64,000 nt of DNA from Buddleja alternifolia. Taxonomy: Eukaryota > Streptophyta > Magnoliopsida > Lamiales > Scrophulariaceae. A model generated the notes under the pieces. The model ran no database searches and was not told where the DNA came from. It saw nothing but the letters and a program-made list of their open reading frames with translations. The DNA is taken from the NCBI GenBank assembly GCA_019426215.1, contig CM033404.1:2418001-2482000 (forward strand). Direction: 5' to 3'. Positions 11,906 through 23,922 of this stretch are shown here, in pieces; the first letter of the stretch is position 1; every line of letters starts with the position of its first letter. The position numbers were made by a program, and so were the translations under genes.

Positions 11906-14900
11906 TCAAACATCGGGGAAGTGACTGCCTGGATTAGGCGTTATTTCTTGCGAATTTGCACCGTTGGATCGAGCAAACTCTCCAGTAGACCCGTGCTCGC
12001 TGCTGCTGTTGAACTCTTGGCTTGACAATTGCGCGGCCTTTCTTAATCTTGTCAAGTCATACTCAGAGGCACTGGCCGAGCTTAGCAATGTGCTATGCCC
12101 CAGCTTCATTCCCTCGTTTAGGTCATCTAAAGAGACGTCTCCTTCCAAGGCACGTACAATCTGTATAAAGTGTGACATTAGATATTAGGGTGAACTGCAT
12201 GCACACCCCTTCACTTTAGTGCTAATTACCAAGACCCCCTGACTTTTGGTAAATTATAATGAGACCCCTGCAAGGGTCCTATCTGTAAGGTTTACAGGGT
12301 GTGGAATTCTAATAATTTTTTAATACACGGGGCTGTAATTGTTACAATATAATTTAAAATTTATATTTAAAAATTCTTACAATTACCAACTAAAAACCTT
12401 AGAAATTAAATAGGTCCTTGTAGAGCGTTGTTGGTAATTTCCAGAACATGAGGGTTGTTGGTAATTACACCTTATAAGAGGGGTATTTCCATAATTATCC
12501 CTAAGATCAAATGTATTTAACCTTCCAAGCTAACATTTTATTTCCCCCCTTTTTGGATGATAATCATCTATATTTAGATATACTAATAATTTTTTAATTA
12601 ACAAAGGAAAACAATATGGAAATTACTGTTAAACAATTTTACTTTTTTCTTTAATTATTATACCAAAGTGAGGTAAAAATTTAGACCTTGCTCATTTTAG
12701 GGCGCCGTTTTGCAGATTGCCTAATGCATGCAGCAGCAGAAGCAATCATCCGGACCATCTCTTGGGGATCATAGTTGTTTTCTAGCCGTGGATCCACAAG
12801 CTCTTCATAACTTCCTCCATCAGTAAATCGGATCAGGATAGGCCTAGCCTATATCGTGTCATAAAGAAGAAGAAAAAATAGAAAATGGAAATTAGGAACT
12901 ATGAATATATACAAGAGAGAATTGCAATATTACTCCAACAGGACAGGGCTCGTTGCATTTTTAGTCTATTTTTTTTTACAAACTTACAAAACCGGTTCCA
13001 TAAGATGCATTTTTGTTCCCAACTGTTAAAAAATGAAGGGAAATCGTTGGTTTATGCCTTGCACGCGATCAGTTATTAATAAGATTCACGACGCATGCAT
13101 TACACGTACGAAATTCCCTCTAATCTTTAATGGATTGACCAAAATTGCAGCAAAATGTATCATATGGGCAAATCTGTAAACAATGAGACTAAAAATGCAA
13201 TAAGCCATATCCTATAAGATTAATATTACAACTTTTAGTATAAATAAATTGGAACTATTTGTGTAGAAAATTTTAATTTTTACCCAATCAACTAAGCCGT
13301 CATCATCACTACTGATGTCAATAGGGCGTCTTCCTGTTATCAGCTCCAAAAGCATGATCCCGAATGAGTAAACATCAGACTTTTCAGTGAGCTTCCCGCT
13401 TGATGCATACTCAGGAGCCAAATACCTACATTAAGTGTTTTTTTTTAATTACAATGGTGGAATCGTTGTGATTGTAAGAGTTGGGATTCGAACACTTGAT
13501 CTCACACTTAACCGTGAGAGGCGATGTTGCTTAGTCAAAGATAAATAGCTCGATTAATTAATTACGTATTATTTTTTCTTTTGTTGATATATACAGAAAT
13601 CATTAATTAATTAATTTCACAATTAATTATAGCAAGTTCATTTTTCGAGACCATGAAATCTTTTTGGATTATTAACTATCATTGGGGGAAATTCTACCCG
13701 GCTCTCGGCTCGACCAAGTCCATGTGTATTTTATAAAATAACTTACTAATGATATAATAAATGTAATACACCCTTCTTGTGAAATACACTTGGTTGCAGC
13801 CAAACCGGGTCTGGACTTTGAATTTTCCCTATCACTCGAGCATTCAATATAATCTATTTTTCATGTGAATTATTTCATCCGGGTATGAAAGTTAAAAATG
13901 TTTCTTACCCAAATGTACCCATTATTCGAGTTGAAACATGAGTGTGGTTGTCCGAAGATAGTTTAGCCAAGCCAAAGTCAGCCACCTGCATTAATGTACT
14001 TTTTTTTAGATAAATCAAAGAAATAATCAAACACAAATTGTATTTACTCAATTTGATTAAGCAATCAAATCAAATGTGTGTAAAAAAGGCATTATTTTTA
14101 AAGACAACCCATTAAATACATTATTATCTCATGAATTTCAATTATCAACAACTATACATAAGAATCATTTATAACATTTTAAAAGAACTATTAATAATCT
14201 ATAATCAATTAACATCAACAACTATAAGAAGCATTAATCAACTTTATTAGGAACCATTAATAATCTATAATTGAGTACTAACAACTAGTATTATAGAATT
14301 GAGATAAAAGAGAAAATTCAAGTAAATCTAGAACAGAGTGATGGTGAATGTACACACATATTATATATACAACCTTTGCTTCAAAGTTTGACTCCAACAA
14401 AATATTTGCAGCTTTTATATCTCGGTGGATAATGCGAGGATGACCTACAAAATTTAACAAGGGAAAAGTGTTGGGCAAATTAAATTAAGGGATAATTATG
14501 AAAATACTCCCTCTTATAATGTCTAATTACCCAAAAAAACCCTCATGTTTTGAAAATTACCAACACCTCCTACAGAGGCGTAATTATAAAATTGTAAGAA
14601 TCTTTATTTGCAGGAGGCGGTAATTGCACGAAGTGCCTTATATGAGGGGGTCTTTATGTAATTTAAAAAATATGTGGGAATCGTTGGGTAATTACACATT
14701 ATACGAGGGGAGATTTGTGTAATTTTCCAGTTAAATAAATGAAGGAGAAGGAAAATAATTAAGAAGATAGGGATCAAAGAGAAATTTACAGTCTTCATGA
14801 AGGTAAGCAAATCCTTTGGCTGATCCCAAAGCAATTGTAAGCCTTGTAGGCCAATCCATAGTTGGACGACCATCTCCTGCATATTAATTAAATATCCTTT

Positions 14901-17900
14901 ATCAGAAAGCCTAAAACAAAATGCATTGTGAGTATTACTATTTTTTTTTAACTATATACATCCAAATTATAACACCTAATTTTATTAGAGTTTTCTTATG
15001 AGTTATGAGTGTGGAAATTAGATTTGAAGGGTAATTCTATGACAGACCGAGTACAATAGTTCGAATGTGAATTTTGTGTCTATTTTTCTCATAAAAGTGT
15101 GTATGGGGGACCTCACGCAATACATCTTAATGTGTGAAAAATATAGACATTGGGATCATTAGTCTCGATCCAAATTTGAAGTAATGAGGGGTGACTACTG
15201 ACTAGTGGTAATGATATTAGTTTTATATTACAAGAATTAGAACAGTAAATCTGCATGAGTTTTCTAGTACTTCAAAATGAATAATATATATCAATGTCCA
15301 AGTTTGATTCCAACTGTATTGGTAAAAAACACAAGTAAATAAACAAACACTATAAATTCCCTACAAATTCTTATCTAATTTCAAAAGTCTAGCTCTGATA
15401 GGATTTGGCAGACTCCAAAACATTTACAAGGTGAAAAATTAGCTAGTTGTAGGAAAATTCGAGCTCGCATTCGGCTGGTCATATGCAGGTTTATTTCACA
15501 AAATGAATGACCGAAGAGTAATGCACCCAATTTGTAAAATACACTTAAGTGTGTCGGAATACAGAGCAGACAAGAATTTTCTCTCATTATATAGTTATAG
15601 TGCACTGCATGAATGTAATCAATCACAAAACAAATGATCTTACATTAATCTTATAATTAGTTGGTTCCATTAAATCGAGCCCGAACAGGGATTTTCTTCA
15701 TATTATTAAGGTAACGATATTAAATGTTATTATTTTCGTTAAGTGCGCCCAAAATAAAATTATTATTATTATTATTGAGGAAAAAAGAACAAAACAATGG
15801 GAAATTCTTGCCCAGATCCGGTCTTGTCGAATCCAAATGTAATTCACTTAATTTGTGATCAATCATATGCTAAATGTAATTCGCTCTACCGGTGAATTAC
15901 ACTTGAGTTCTAACAAACCGGGTCTGGACTAAAATTTTTCCCACGAGAATTACGTAATTCTTACCATGAAGGTGATATTCAAGAGTTCCATTGGGCACAT
16001 ACTCATAAACCAACAACCTTTTAGACCCCGCAATGCAATATCCAACCAAAGACACCAAATGCCGATGATGAACTCGGCTAATAATATCAACCTCAGCTTG
16101 AAACTCCCGTTCACCCTGCCCGCTATTCGACTTCAGGCTTTTTACCGCTATTTCTTTCCCATTGGGCAGCACCCCTTTGTGCACGTACCCAAAACCCCCC
16201 TGCCCGAGAAGATTCGCCTTCGCGAATCCACCGGTCGCAGCAGCCAGTTCATCATATGTGAAGCTACTTTGATTGAAACCTAGGGCCACGGCGGGATGCG
16301 GTGGAGGCAATGGAGCGCCACCGGAATAGTCGGCCGAGCTCAGCTCGCTGCTGCTCATCCTCGGCGGAGGAGGTGGAGCCGGTACTGACCAGTTTTGTTC
16401 GGAGTTCGCTCCGGCGCCGCCTTGCTGCGGCGGTATTTTCAACATGTGGTCGTTGGGGGCACCATTTTGCCAGTTCCCTCGTGGACCGCTGTTGTAGTAG
16501 TCACTACCTGCATACGAAATCCTTGTCTTGTTATATAATTGAGATTGATTGGACTAATAATTTGTAAAGTAGAAGGAGCAAAACCATAATATTCGTCTTA
16601 TTAGGATATGGCCTATTGCAATTTTACTCTTGTTGGTTATCAGAGACGGAGCCGAGGGCAGGTGGTGGCACCCGGCCCCCCTCAACTTTGAAAAGTTGCA
16701 ATTTTCACCTTACAATTTTTGAAAGTTAAAATTTTGCCTTCTAAAATATAAAATATCCAATATTTTCCCCATTGTTTTGTATTCGCCCCAAACCTATATT
16801 TCTGGCTCTGTACATGTTGGTTACAAACTTAGAGAGTTAGTCTCGTACAATGTATATATTTTTTTTTTTGTAATTTTGGTCTCACCAATTAAAAATTGGA
16901 CGGATTTTTGCACGTCTAATGCATGCGTCGTTAATTTAATTACTTGTCATGCATGTTGTATATGACCAAGCTAACAGTTTCCGTCCAATTTTTAGCGACT
17001 GAGACTAAAAATTAAAAAAAAAAAGTTCATTTTACAAGGACTGATTTTGCGAATTTCTAAACAAGATGCATAAAACATTTATGCAATTATACTAAGAGGG
17101 TGTTTGGCTAAGCTTATAAATTCCTCTAAACATCTTATAAGATGTTTTAGAGCTTATAAGCTCTATATATTTGTTTGGTAAGTTTTTTTAAAAAACAGCT
17201 TATAAGATCAAAAAATAAGATGTTTGGGTCTTATAAGTTGCTTTTAAAAAAATAATCTAACTCCACCTTTTTTTAAACACCTTATAAGATGTTACATCTT
17301 AAAAGCTCCTAAAATATCTTATAAGATGTGGGAGCTTATAAGATGTTTTGGATAAGCTTAGCCTAACACCCTCTAGGTCTCTATTGGGAAAGAGGTAAGT
17401 TGGAATTGTGGAAACATACTCATATTTCCACGAGAATCTCTGTAGTATTTCATCTGATCATGTGGCTTTCGTTTCTTCTTCCTTCTACAGCAAGACACCA
17501 AGATGACGATGAAAATGAGGAATAGTAATCCTGCACCTATAGCTGCTCCTGCCACAATGGCGGTTGTATTATTGGATGAATCATCATTTGATTGTGAATT
17601 TGACGATGGCGGTGACCTATTTGATGAAGGAAGAAGCGGTGATCCAGAGCGAGATGGCGGTGATGGTTGCGTTGACAACGGGGGCGATCTCGGGGGCGGT
17701 GGAGATCTGTTGTTATTATTATTGTTGTTGTTGCCGCCATTAGAAGGTGGAGAATTGCTATTTTGATCAGATGGCGGTGAATTTTTTTCAGATGGTGGAG
17801 GCGATGGGCTTTTATTCTCCGATGGAGGAGGCGAGGATTTAGAATTTGAGTCGGTAGGTGGAGATGGCGATGACGATGAATCGGACGGTGGTGAGGGCGG

Positions 17901-18098
17901 GGGTGATGATGATGATGAGTCGGACGGTGGTGAGGGCGGGGGTGGTGATGATGATGAGTCGGATGGTGGCGGAGTTGAGGGCGATGACGAGTCAGATGGT
18001 GGTGGAGACTTTGATGAATTGGACGGCGGAGATGGTGGCGAATTTGATGAATCGGATGGCGGAGACGGTGGAGATTCTGTTGGTGATGAAGAAGACAT
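11906..18098 (-). CDS. Proline-rich extensin-like receptor kinase (PERK), 8 exons, 671 aa
   Basis: Plasma-membrane receptor-like Ser/Thr kinase, thought to sense the cell wall. Exons: 17420-18098, 15965-16507, 14790-14876, 14374-14444, 13909-13985, 13284-13425, 12687-12848, 11906-12160; phases join without a break. Residues 1 to about 170 are Pro/Ser-rich repeats ([12 protein letters not shown] type) rather than a signal peptide. A membrane span lies at about 180-204, followed by RRKKKRK. The kinase has the G-loop GQGGFG at 328-333, Lys349, HRD at 443-445 (an RD kinase), DFG at 463-465 and APE at 489-491. The start at 18098 ([11 protein letters not shown]) matches the family. An in-frame ATG at 18149 would add 17 residues. 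A leader exon probably ends near 18453, with a leader intron to about 18181. Length and layout are typical of PERK1-PERK7. Introns 1, 2, 3, 5, 6 and 7 carry repeats. Confidence 0.95.
12187..12502. mobile_element. MITE-like element with GGGATAATTA-type ends (family 3) in PERK intron 7
   Basis: About 315 bp filled with short lines such as GGTAATTACACC and AGACCCCCTGAC, ending ATAATTATCCCT. The right end matches the ends of 14486-14743 and 18939-19136. The left end, AGGGTGAACTGCATGCACAC, is diverged, so the left border is approximate. No coding. Ends of this type occur in Mutator-like MITEs, but the superfamily is inference. Confidence 0.5.
12943..13212. mobile_element. Inverted-repeat element with GCATTTTTAGTC ends (family 4) in PERK intron 6
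   Basis: The left end CAGGGCTCGTTGCATTTTTA (then GTC) is mirrored by the right end GACTAAAAATGCAATAAGCC (then ATATCCT). The same end sequence begins the larger foldback at 61155-61592, and a related stretch lies at about 16600-17030. It is non-coding, intronic and probably inert. Confidence 0.6.
13438..13545 (-). mobile_element. Possible tRNA-derived SINE in PERK intron 5
   Basis: Read on the minus strand, this short segment has a good Pol III box B (GTTCGAATCCC) and ends in an A-rich tail (TTGTAATTAAAAAAAA). The box A region (TGACTAAGCAACATCGC) is weak. It is too short and unstructured to be a functional tRNA gene. Target duplications were not found, so the call is tentative. Confidence 0.45.
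13684..13829. mobile_element. MITE with GGGAAATTC..GAATTTTCCC ends (family 2) in PERK intron 5
   Basis: Begins GGGGGAAATTCTACCCGGCT and ends CCGGGTCTGGACTTTGAATT then TTCCC. It is flanked by TATCATTG on the left and TATCACTC on the right, a probable imperfect 8-bp target duplication. The inner motif AAATACACTTGG recurs in the other three copies (15450-15582, 15797-15942, 52628-52769). Confidence 0.65.
14486..14743. mobile_element. MITE with GGGATAATTA..TAATTTTCC ends (family 3) in PERK intron 3
   Basis: Left end AAGGGATAATTATGAAAATA, right end ATTTGTGTAATTTTCC, with internal GGTAATTGCACG and GGGTAATTACAC lines like those in 12187-12502 and 18939-19136. No coding. It sits between PERK exons 4 and 3 and leaves both splice sites intact. 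Confidence 0.55.
15031..15172. mobile_element. MITE, family 1, in PERK intron 2
   Basis: The left end GTAATTCTATGACAGACCGA and the right end GGATCATTAGTCTCGATCCA are inverted and match the ends of 10420-10551. The middle lines TGTGAATTTTGTGTCTAT and GTGTGAAAAATATAG are also shared with that copy. The outermost right bases are eroded. Confidence 0.55.
15450..15582. mobile_element. MITE, family 2, in PERK intron 2 (first of two)
   Basis: Begins AGGAAAATTCGAGCTCGCAT and ends GCAGACAAGAATTTTCTC, with the family's inner AAATACACTTAAGTGTGTCGG. Ends and centre align by eye with 13684-13829 and 15797-15942. No coding. Confidence 0.55.
15797..15942. mobile_element. MITE, family 2, in PERK intron 2 (second of two)
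   Basis: Begins GGGAAATTCTTGCCCAGATC and ends CCGGGTCTGGACTAAAATTT then TTCCC, with internal GAATTACACTTGAG. It lies only 23 bp from the PERK exon 2 donor at about 15964, yet the donor (CATG then GTAAGA) is intact. Confidence 0.6.
17095..17374. mobile_element. MITE with 23-bp inverted ends in PERK intron 1
   Basis: The left end AGAGGGTGTTTGGCTAAGCT and the reverse complement of the right end, AGAGGGTGTTAGGCTAAGCT, are nearly identical, and the interior is made of repeated CTTATAAGATGTTTT palindromes. The whole 280 bp can fold back on itself. It ends 45 bp from the exon 1 donor. The GGGTGTTTGG end is common among plant hAT and PIF MITEs; the superfamily is not settled here. Confidence 0.75.
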
Positions 18099-18938
18099 TT
18101 TCACGATGATGTATAATGCACCGGGAGCAATGTCAAAACACAACGACAAAAGCCCACCGCTCTCCCTTGTAATGACCCCTAATCAAGATTCATCAACTTT
18201 CTAGCATTAATCAAACAAAACAAATTAAATGGTTTAGAGTGTGCTATACGACGTGCATGGAAATGAGTACGTAATATGCAATATGCAATATATTCATTTC
18301 AATACTCATATAACTATACACAAATTTAATTCAAACAATTAAATATGTACTAATTGAAGAAAACGAATAAATAATTAAAAGAAAATAGTAAAGAGAAATC
18401 TTGAGAGAGTGGGAAAGAGAGAGAGGGGGGAGAAGAAGAAGATAGATATATACCTTGGAGAAGGGCAGAGCGGATTCTGAAAAAAAATGATGAGAAAAAA
18501 AATGGTGGTAATAGTTTCAACAAGGAAAACTATTATGAGCCTTCATTTCATCCTCATAAATCTCCTCAAAAATAGGTATTCAAACTAAATTTTCCATCTT
18601 TACTTCTTTTTTTTCTTTATTCATTTTTTCGTTTTCAAGATTTTCAATAGGTAATAAAGAAGGTGAAAATGAGGCAAATTTTTCAATTTGGTCACATAAT
18701 TTTATCTTATTTTCGGTTTACTTTGTGACATGTTCGCGAAAAATTAGGTTAAAGTAAGCATGACATATATAGAATAAACCTATTAATTCCTACTCAAGGC
18801 TAAGTCAAATTATTTGCAACTATAATCAAATATGAACTCATAAGTTCGCATTTTATACTCTTGTTGTAATTCGATGTTTTATAGTATTTTCATCATGTAT
18901 GTTTATGTATTGTGCCAAATTTCATGCAATTTTTATAT

Positions 18939-19136
18939 AGGGATAATTACAAATATACCCCCTCATATTAAAGATTTTTTATAATTGCACCCCCTGTGTA
19001 TAACAATTTTTACAATTGCAACACATGTAAACTTTATAAATAGACCCTTTGAGGGGTACGTTTGTAATAATTAATTAATAAAGGAAGATTTATGTAATTA
19101 CCCCATTATTGAGAAGGTGTGAGTGTAATTATCCCT
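18939..19136. mobile_element. MITE with AGGGATAATTAC ends (family 3) between PERK and Rab7
   Basis: The left end AGGGATAATTACAAATATAC and the right end GAGTGTAATTATCCCT form clear inverted repeats around short lines of ATAATTGCACCCCC. TTTATAT occurs on both flanks and may be part of a target duplication. Non-coding. Confidence 0.65.
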
Positions 19137-19336
19137 TTTATATATAAAACTAATAGGAGATGAAACACTTCATGTTAGAATTCAATACATTAGCTATAAA
19201 ATCATTAAATTATTTCGATATTACACAGCATTTCTAGTGGACTTCTAGATAATTATTATTTGGCGAACACAAATTACACAATACCGCCTCAAAACTTGGT
19301 CACTTTTTTATAATATTTTGATGTTACACCAATAAA

Positions 19337-19495
19337 TAATAGACACATGTATTTAATTAATTAAAGAAAATAATAAATCATATATTAATACACTTGTGTA
19401 CTATTCATTGATGTAATAAATAGTATTTAATTTATTGAAAAGAAAATAACATATCATATATTAATGCACTTGTCTACTATTTATTGGTGTAATTA
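19337..19495. repeat. Imperfect tandem duplication, unit of about 80 bp
   Basis: Two similar blocks follow one another. Both contain ATATTAATACACTTGT or ATATTAATGCACTTGT, then CTACTATTTATTG-like sequence and GTGTAAT or ATGTAAT. The function is unknown and it is probably a remnant of an AT-rich element. Confidence 0.6.
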
Positions 19496-20823
19496 ATACC
19501 AATGTATTATACCAAAATGTTCCTCAAATCTAGCAATGTACGGAAAAAGATATACATTCAAAATTATCATAAACTTAAAAAAAAAAATTAGAACATAAGA
19601 AAGAATATATTTTCAAGAATATTTTTGTAGAGAATCAATTACATTATAAATATGAATAATCAATTAACATATATCTATTAGTACAAATTTACAATAACAA
19701 CCATGAAAATTGAGAAAGACACATATGCTGCTCTTAATGAGTTTGAAACTCAATACCCCTAATATCTGGATTTTCAACTTCGTCAATAGCGTTATGCCTC
19801 ATGGGCTTGTGTCAAAAATATTGATTATTTCAACTTTCTTAACTATTAATAGCAATCCTTTATAAAAGAATTTGAACCACAAGTTGGTACTTCGTACTGA
19901 AATTGTTTTTGGGTCTCCATATACAATATATAGCACTTTGTGACTTGTCGAAAAAAGAAATAGCACTTTGTGAAAGTCATAAACTTGCACTTAAGATCAA
20001 GTACAATTCGTAGCATCAATTTTAGTTTAATAATGATTGCAATAAATAATTCCAACCAATAAATGGGGGCGAGTCAAACTGAATGATGCATTGTAGCTTT
20101 ATTTGATTTTTTATTGAACTTCAAAAATTATATTGAAGCATAGCTTGATGATGATTGTTAATCGACTAAGTTTAAATGAACTTCAACCGAGTTGAAGTTG
20201 AATAACTTAATTTTTTTTAATAACAAAATAGTAAAAAGTTCAAGCTTGTACAAAGTACAAACATATTTTGAATTTGATAGATTGTGATTGAACATAGTTA
20301 ATTACTAACATGATTAAGTTTGAATAAGTTTTAATCAGGCCAAATTTCAATAAGGCGATTCATCCAAACATATATATATATATATACATATAAACTCAAA
20401 AACATTTTTAACAATAGATTTTAAGTCAAACATCAATTTGATTTATTTTTCAATCATATCAATAAATTACCAAAAAGAAAGAAAAAAATGCAGCAAGAAT
20501 TTAGACAAAATGGAATAGAAAAATCTGGAAATCGCCAACTAGAAGCATCCGTTGCCAACTGTTTTGCTGTCAAGAGAAGAGAGAGAAAACAACTGAACAT
20601 AAAAAAGGCGAGAGAGAGAAGAAAAAAAAATGATTGGAATCTATAACTCTAATTGAGCTTCGATCGCGTCTCTGAATATACTCGCGCATATATTATATAC
20701 ATATATATACACACATATATATATATATACAGAGAGAGAGAGAGAGGAAAATTCTCTCCTTTTTTGCTTTTTACAGTCCGAGAATCTTAGATCGGGTCAA
20801 CTACTGAATCCGAAACCCCAAAG

Positions 20824-23800
20824 ATGACGTCGCGCAGAAGAGCTCTCCTTAAGGTTATCATTCTTGGCGATAGCGGGTGAGTTTTTCGGTATTCAGATGT
20901 GTTTGTTAATTTATAGCTGATTTTGACGCAAAATTGTGCGCACGCGTGATTCTAGATGTAAATTCTATCTGTTTTTGAATTGATTGGCGTGGATCTTTGA
21001 TTTCTAGGTTTAGCGGCAATGTTTTGTGATCGATTTGTGAACTGATCTGAGTTTGCGAATTGATAGGATTGTGGATTTAGTAGAAGTAAGCGAATGAGAA
21101 AAGAAATTGATGAAAATTAGAATTACATTGATTTTTGTTGCCAGTAAAAATATGTAATTATGAAGTTTTTTGATAGTGTGAAAGGTAGTGAATTAAAAGA
21201 TATGAAACGAGGTGTAGATGAACAAATTTATTGTGCAATTATGTCCTTCCCTTTAAAACCATTAGGCCCATTTACATGTATGTATGTATGTAAGTATGTA
21301 TATGTTGATTGACTAGTGTTTGGTCATTCTTTTCTTTGTGTTATTTGCAGGGTGGGGAAGACGTCATTGATGAATCAGTATCCTTGAGAACTACTTATTG
21401 ATTGTACTCTGAGAAGTTTTCTGCTCCTATTAAGTTGATTATAGTTATTTTATTAATGTGATTTTTCCTTAACCTGTTGATTAAAGATATGTAAATAAGA
21501 AGTTTAGCAACCAATACAAGGCAACTATTGGAGCAGATTTCCTGACCAAGGAAGTGCAGTTTGAGGATCGTCTTTTCACTTTACAGGTTGGTCTGAAACA
21601 TTATTTGTTTCGTCATGATGGCATATCTAGCTTAATGCTGCAGATGACATTTTCTTAACTCTGTCTGCATTGAGTGGAAAACAATTCAATTACACTAGGG
21701 GAATATATTTCCAATCACGCTAGGAAAATGTATTTCCAATTACAATAGGAGAATTTATTTCCTATTTTGATGACTCTTCATTTCTGAATTTGGATACTGG
21801 AAAAGTATGCATATCTTAGTCCAACCCATGAGAGAAATAAATCATACAGGTACAGTTTTGAAATTGGATATGTAATCAAACAACTGGTACTTTGTATTAT
21901 GGTTTCTCTTGTTATGTGCACTTTGATGTTTATGTACTATTACTACTTGTCTTTCTATTTCTAATGGACTTGGATGATATATATGCTTTTATGCTCTAAG
22001 ATTCAGTATTTTTTTAAATCAGATATGGGATACAGCTGGCCAAGAAAGATTTCAAAGTCTTGGGGTTGCTTTTTACCGTGGAGCTGATTGCTGCGTGCTT
22101 GTGTATGATGTCAACGTGATGAAATCATTCGACAATCTTAACAATTGGAGGGAAGAGTTCTTAATTCAGGTATTTGTATTATTCTTTTGTTTTCTAAGAA
22201 CGTGTGCATTCATTTCTAGCTTGTATATTCTGTTGTTTTCTTAGCACGTGTGCATTCATTTCTAGCTTATATATTCTTTTCCTTCAAATTGAATTAAGCA
22301 TGATGATATCATATAGTGCTATATTTTCTATTGTTCTTTTTATCTGTAGATTTGTGAAAAGATCAAGAATGCAAATGTGTCCTGCTACAACCAGACCTTT
22401 TCATGTCATTTTAGCATATTTCTGCGTGATGCACGAACAATTTAACAATCACCCCACCCTCCCCATGAATCTTGATGTTTGTTTACTGGCGTAACAGCTG
22501 GGGCTAACCTGCAGCTTTCAAGTGTGGGTTTGTTGAACATGGTGGTGCTTTTCACTTTGTGGTTATGTTAGCGTGATAATAATATGAAGCTGGTCTTTAG
22601 ACCAGGGTATTCATTTGTGTTATGATAAAATTTTGAGGCCTTCTTGTTCGATGTTTCCTGATATTGCTTAAAATTCTACGGCCTATGTGCAATTGAGTTG
22701 GTCGCGAAGGGTTTCACATATTTTATAAACAAAGTGTTATAATCCTCATGTCATTGCTCTTGCTTATCACTTACTTGAAGAAAGGAAAAAATGAAACAAA
22801 ATTTTTATCTGCAGGCAAGCCCATCAGATCCTGAAAATTTCCCATTTGTTGTGATTGGCAACAAGACCGATGTGGATGGTGGAAATAGTAGAGTGGTACT
22901 CTCTCCCTCCCTCCCTCCCTATTTTAATTCCTATTATTTGCAACTCTTTAATTTCATTCATAAACCTAAACAACGTTGGATTCATATTTTCTCAATTTCT
23001 GTATAATAATGAATATTTCATCTATCTCTCTCTAATAATCAGTACTTATGTGTTTGCCAATTTACACATGAAATAGCATCTACAGTTTTGTGTCAATTTT
23101 GTAGAAACTCCATGTTGGTATCTATGCATCTAGCTTCTTCTTCGGCCTTTAATGGGGTTATTTTTGGGGAAATAGGGGGTGGGGTTAGCGCTTGGTGGTT
23201 TATTTGGGGAAGTGGCAATGGTTTATTGGTTCTTCAAGCCATAAACTTTTTCCGAAGGTTGATAAATGTTATGCTGCTTTATCTGCATTACGCAGGTATC
23301 TGAGAAAAAGGCTAGGGCTTGGTGCGCCTCCAAAGGGAATATTCCCTACTTTGAGACTTCCGCCAAGGAAGGCACCAATGTTGAAGAAGCTTTCCAGGTC
23401 ATTGCAAAGAACGCCCTAAAAAGCGGAGAAGAAGAAGAAATGTAAGTAGCAAAAACCGTTTAGTGTGTCTCCAATAGATTAATTCACAATGAACGATAAT
23501 ATAATCTCAATTTGTCTTTTGATAAGCTTTTGGTGGTTTTGGTCTGTTGATAACTTGTTAGCGAAGTGGTGTTCTATACTATATATCTTATTTATCTCCA
23601 TGCCTTGGATTATTATCTTGTTTTAGGGCTCTGATCGATAAGTTTATTTATCAGCATTATACATCACACTTTTTGTTTCCGTTGTTTAAGTTGATTTTGA
23701 TAGTTAAAATTGGTAAGCATATCTTATTCCTCGAAATGATGACAGTTAATTGAGGGTTGCAGATGTATATTAACATAATAGATGCCTTTAGTATTTGAAA

Positions 23801-23922
23801 TGAACAACTCTAATTTGTTAATTCTTTTATGTGAACTTCTTTTATGTTGGAGAAGATACTTGCCCGACACAATTGATGTTGGAAGCGGCGGTCAGCAAAG
23901 ATCAACTGGGTGCGAATGCTAA
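20824..23922 (+). CDS. Rab7-type small GTPase (plant RabG3), 7 exons, 206 aa
   Basis: Controls late endosome/prevacuole and vacuole fusion. It cycles between GDP and GTP and is held on membranes by two geranylgeranyl groups. Exons: 20824-20876, 21351-21377, 21487-21586, 22023-22169, 22815-22895, 23296-23441, 23856-23922; the phases close exactly on TAA. Motifs: GDSGVGKT at 15-22, switch [10 protein letters not shown] at 37-45 with Thr40, DTAGQE at 63-68 with Gln67, NKTD at 125-128, ETSAK at 156-160 and the C-terminal CEC prenylation signal at 204-206. Exon 2 is only 27 bp. Length and sequence are those of plant RabG3 proteins. All residues needed for nucleotide binding and prenylation are present, so it should be functional. 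It converges on SWI3D with about 1.5 kb between stop codons. Confidence 0.97.

Larger units (their letters stand above)
18454..20823. other. Intergenic between divergent PERK and Rab7 genes; holds both promoters
   Basis: The PERK leader lies at the left (a purine-rich GAGAGAGAGGGGG stretch near 18416-18428). At the right, (TA)n/(CA)n sequence at about 20690-20730 and a (GA)n run at about 20731-20745 lie just upstream of the Rab7 ATG. They are probably core promoter and leader. In between is AT-rich sequence with the two repeats listed separately and no gene. Confidence 0.55.

Noticed and set aside
18096..18149. Upstream in-frame ATG of PERK at 18149 as the start
   Set aside because: The added residues (MSLCFDIAPGALYIIVK) are not part of PERK N-termini and lie in the probable leader exon; the ATG at 18098 fits the family.
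17503..18204. Plus-strand open frames opposite PERK exon 1, rich in Gly, Met and Asp
   Set aside because: They are antisense shadows of the Pro/Ser repeat codons; no start context, splicing or family resemblance.
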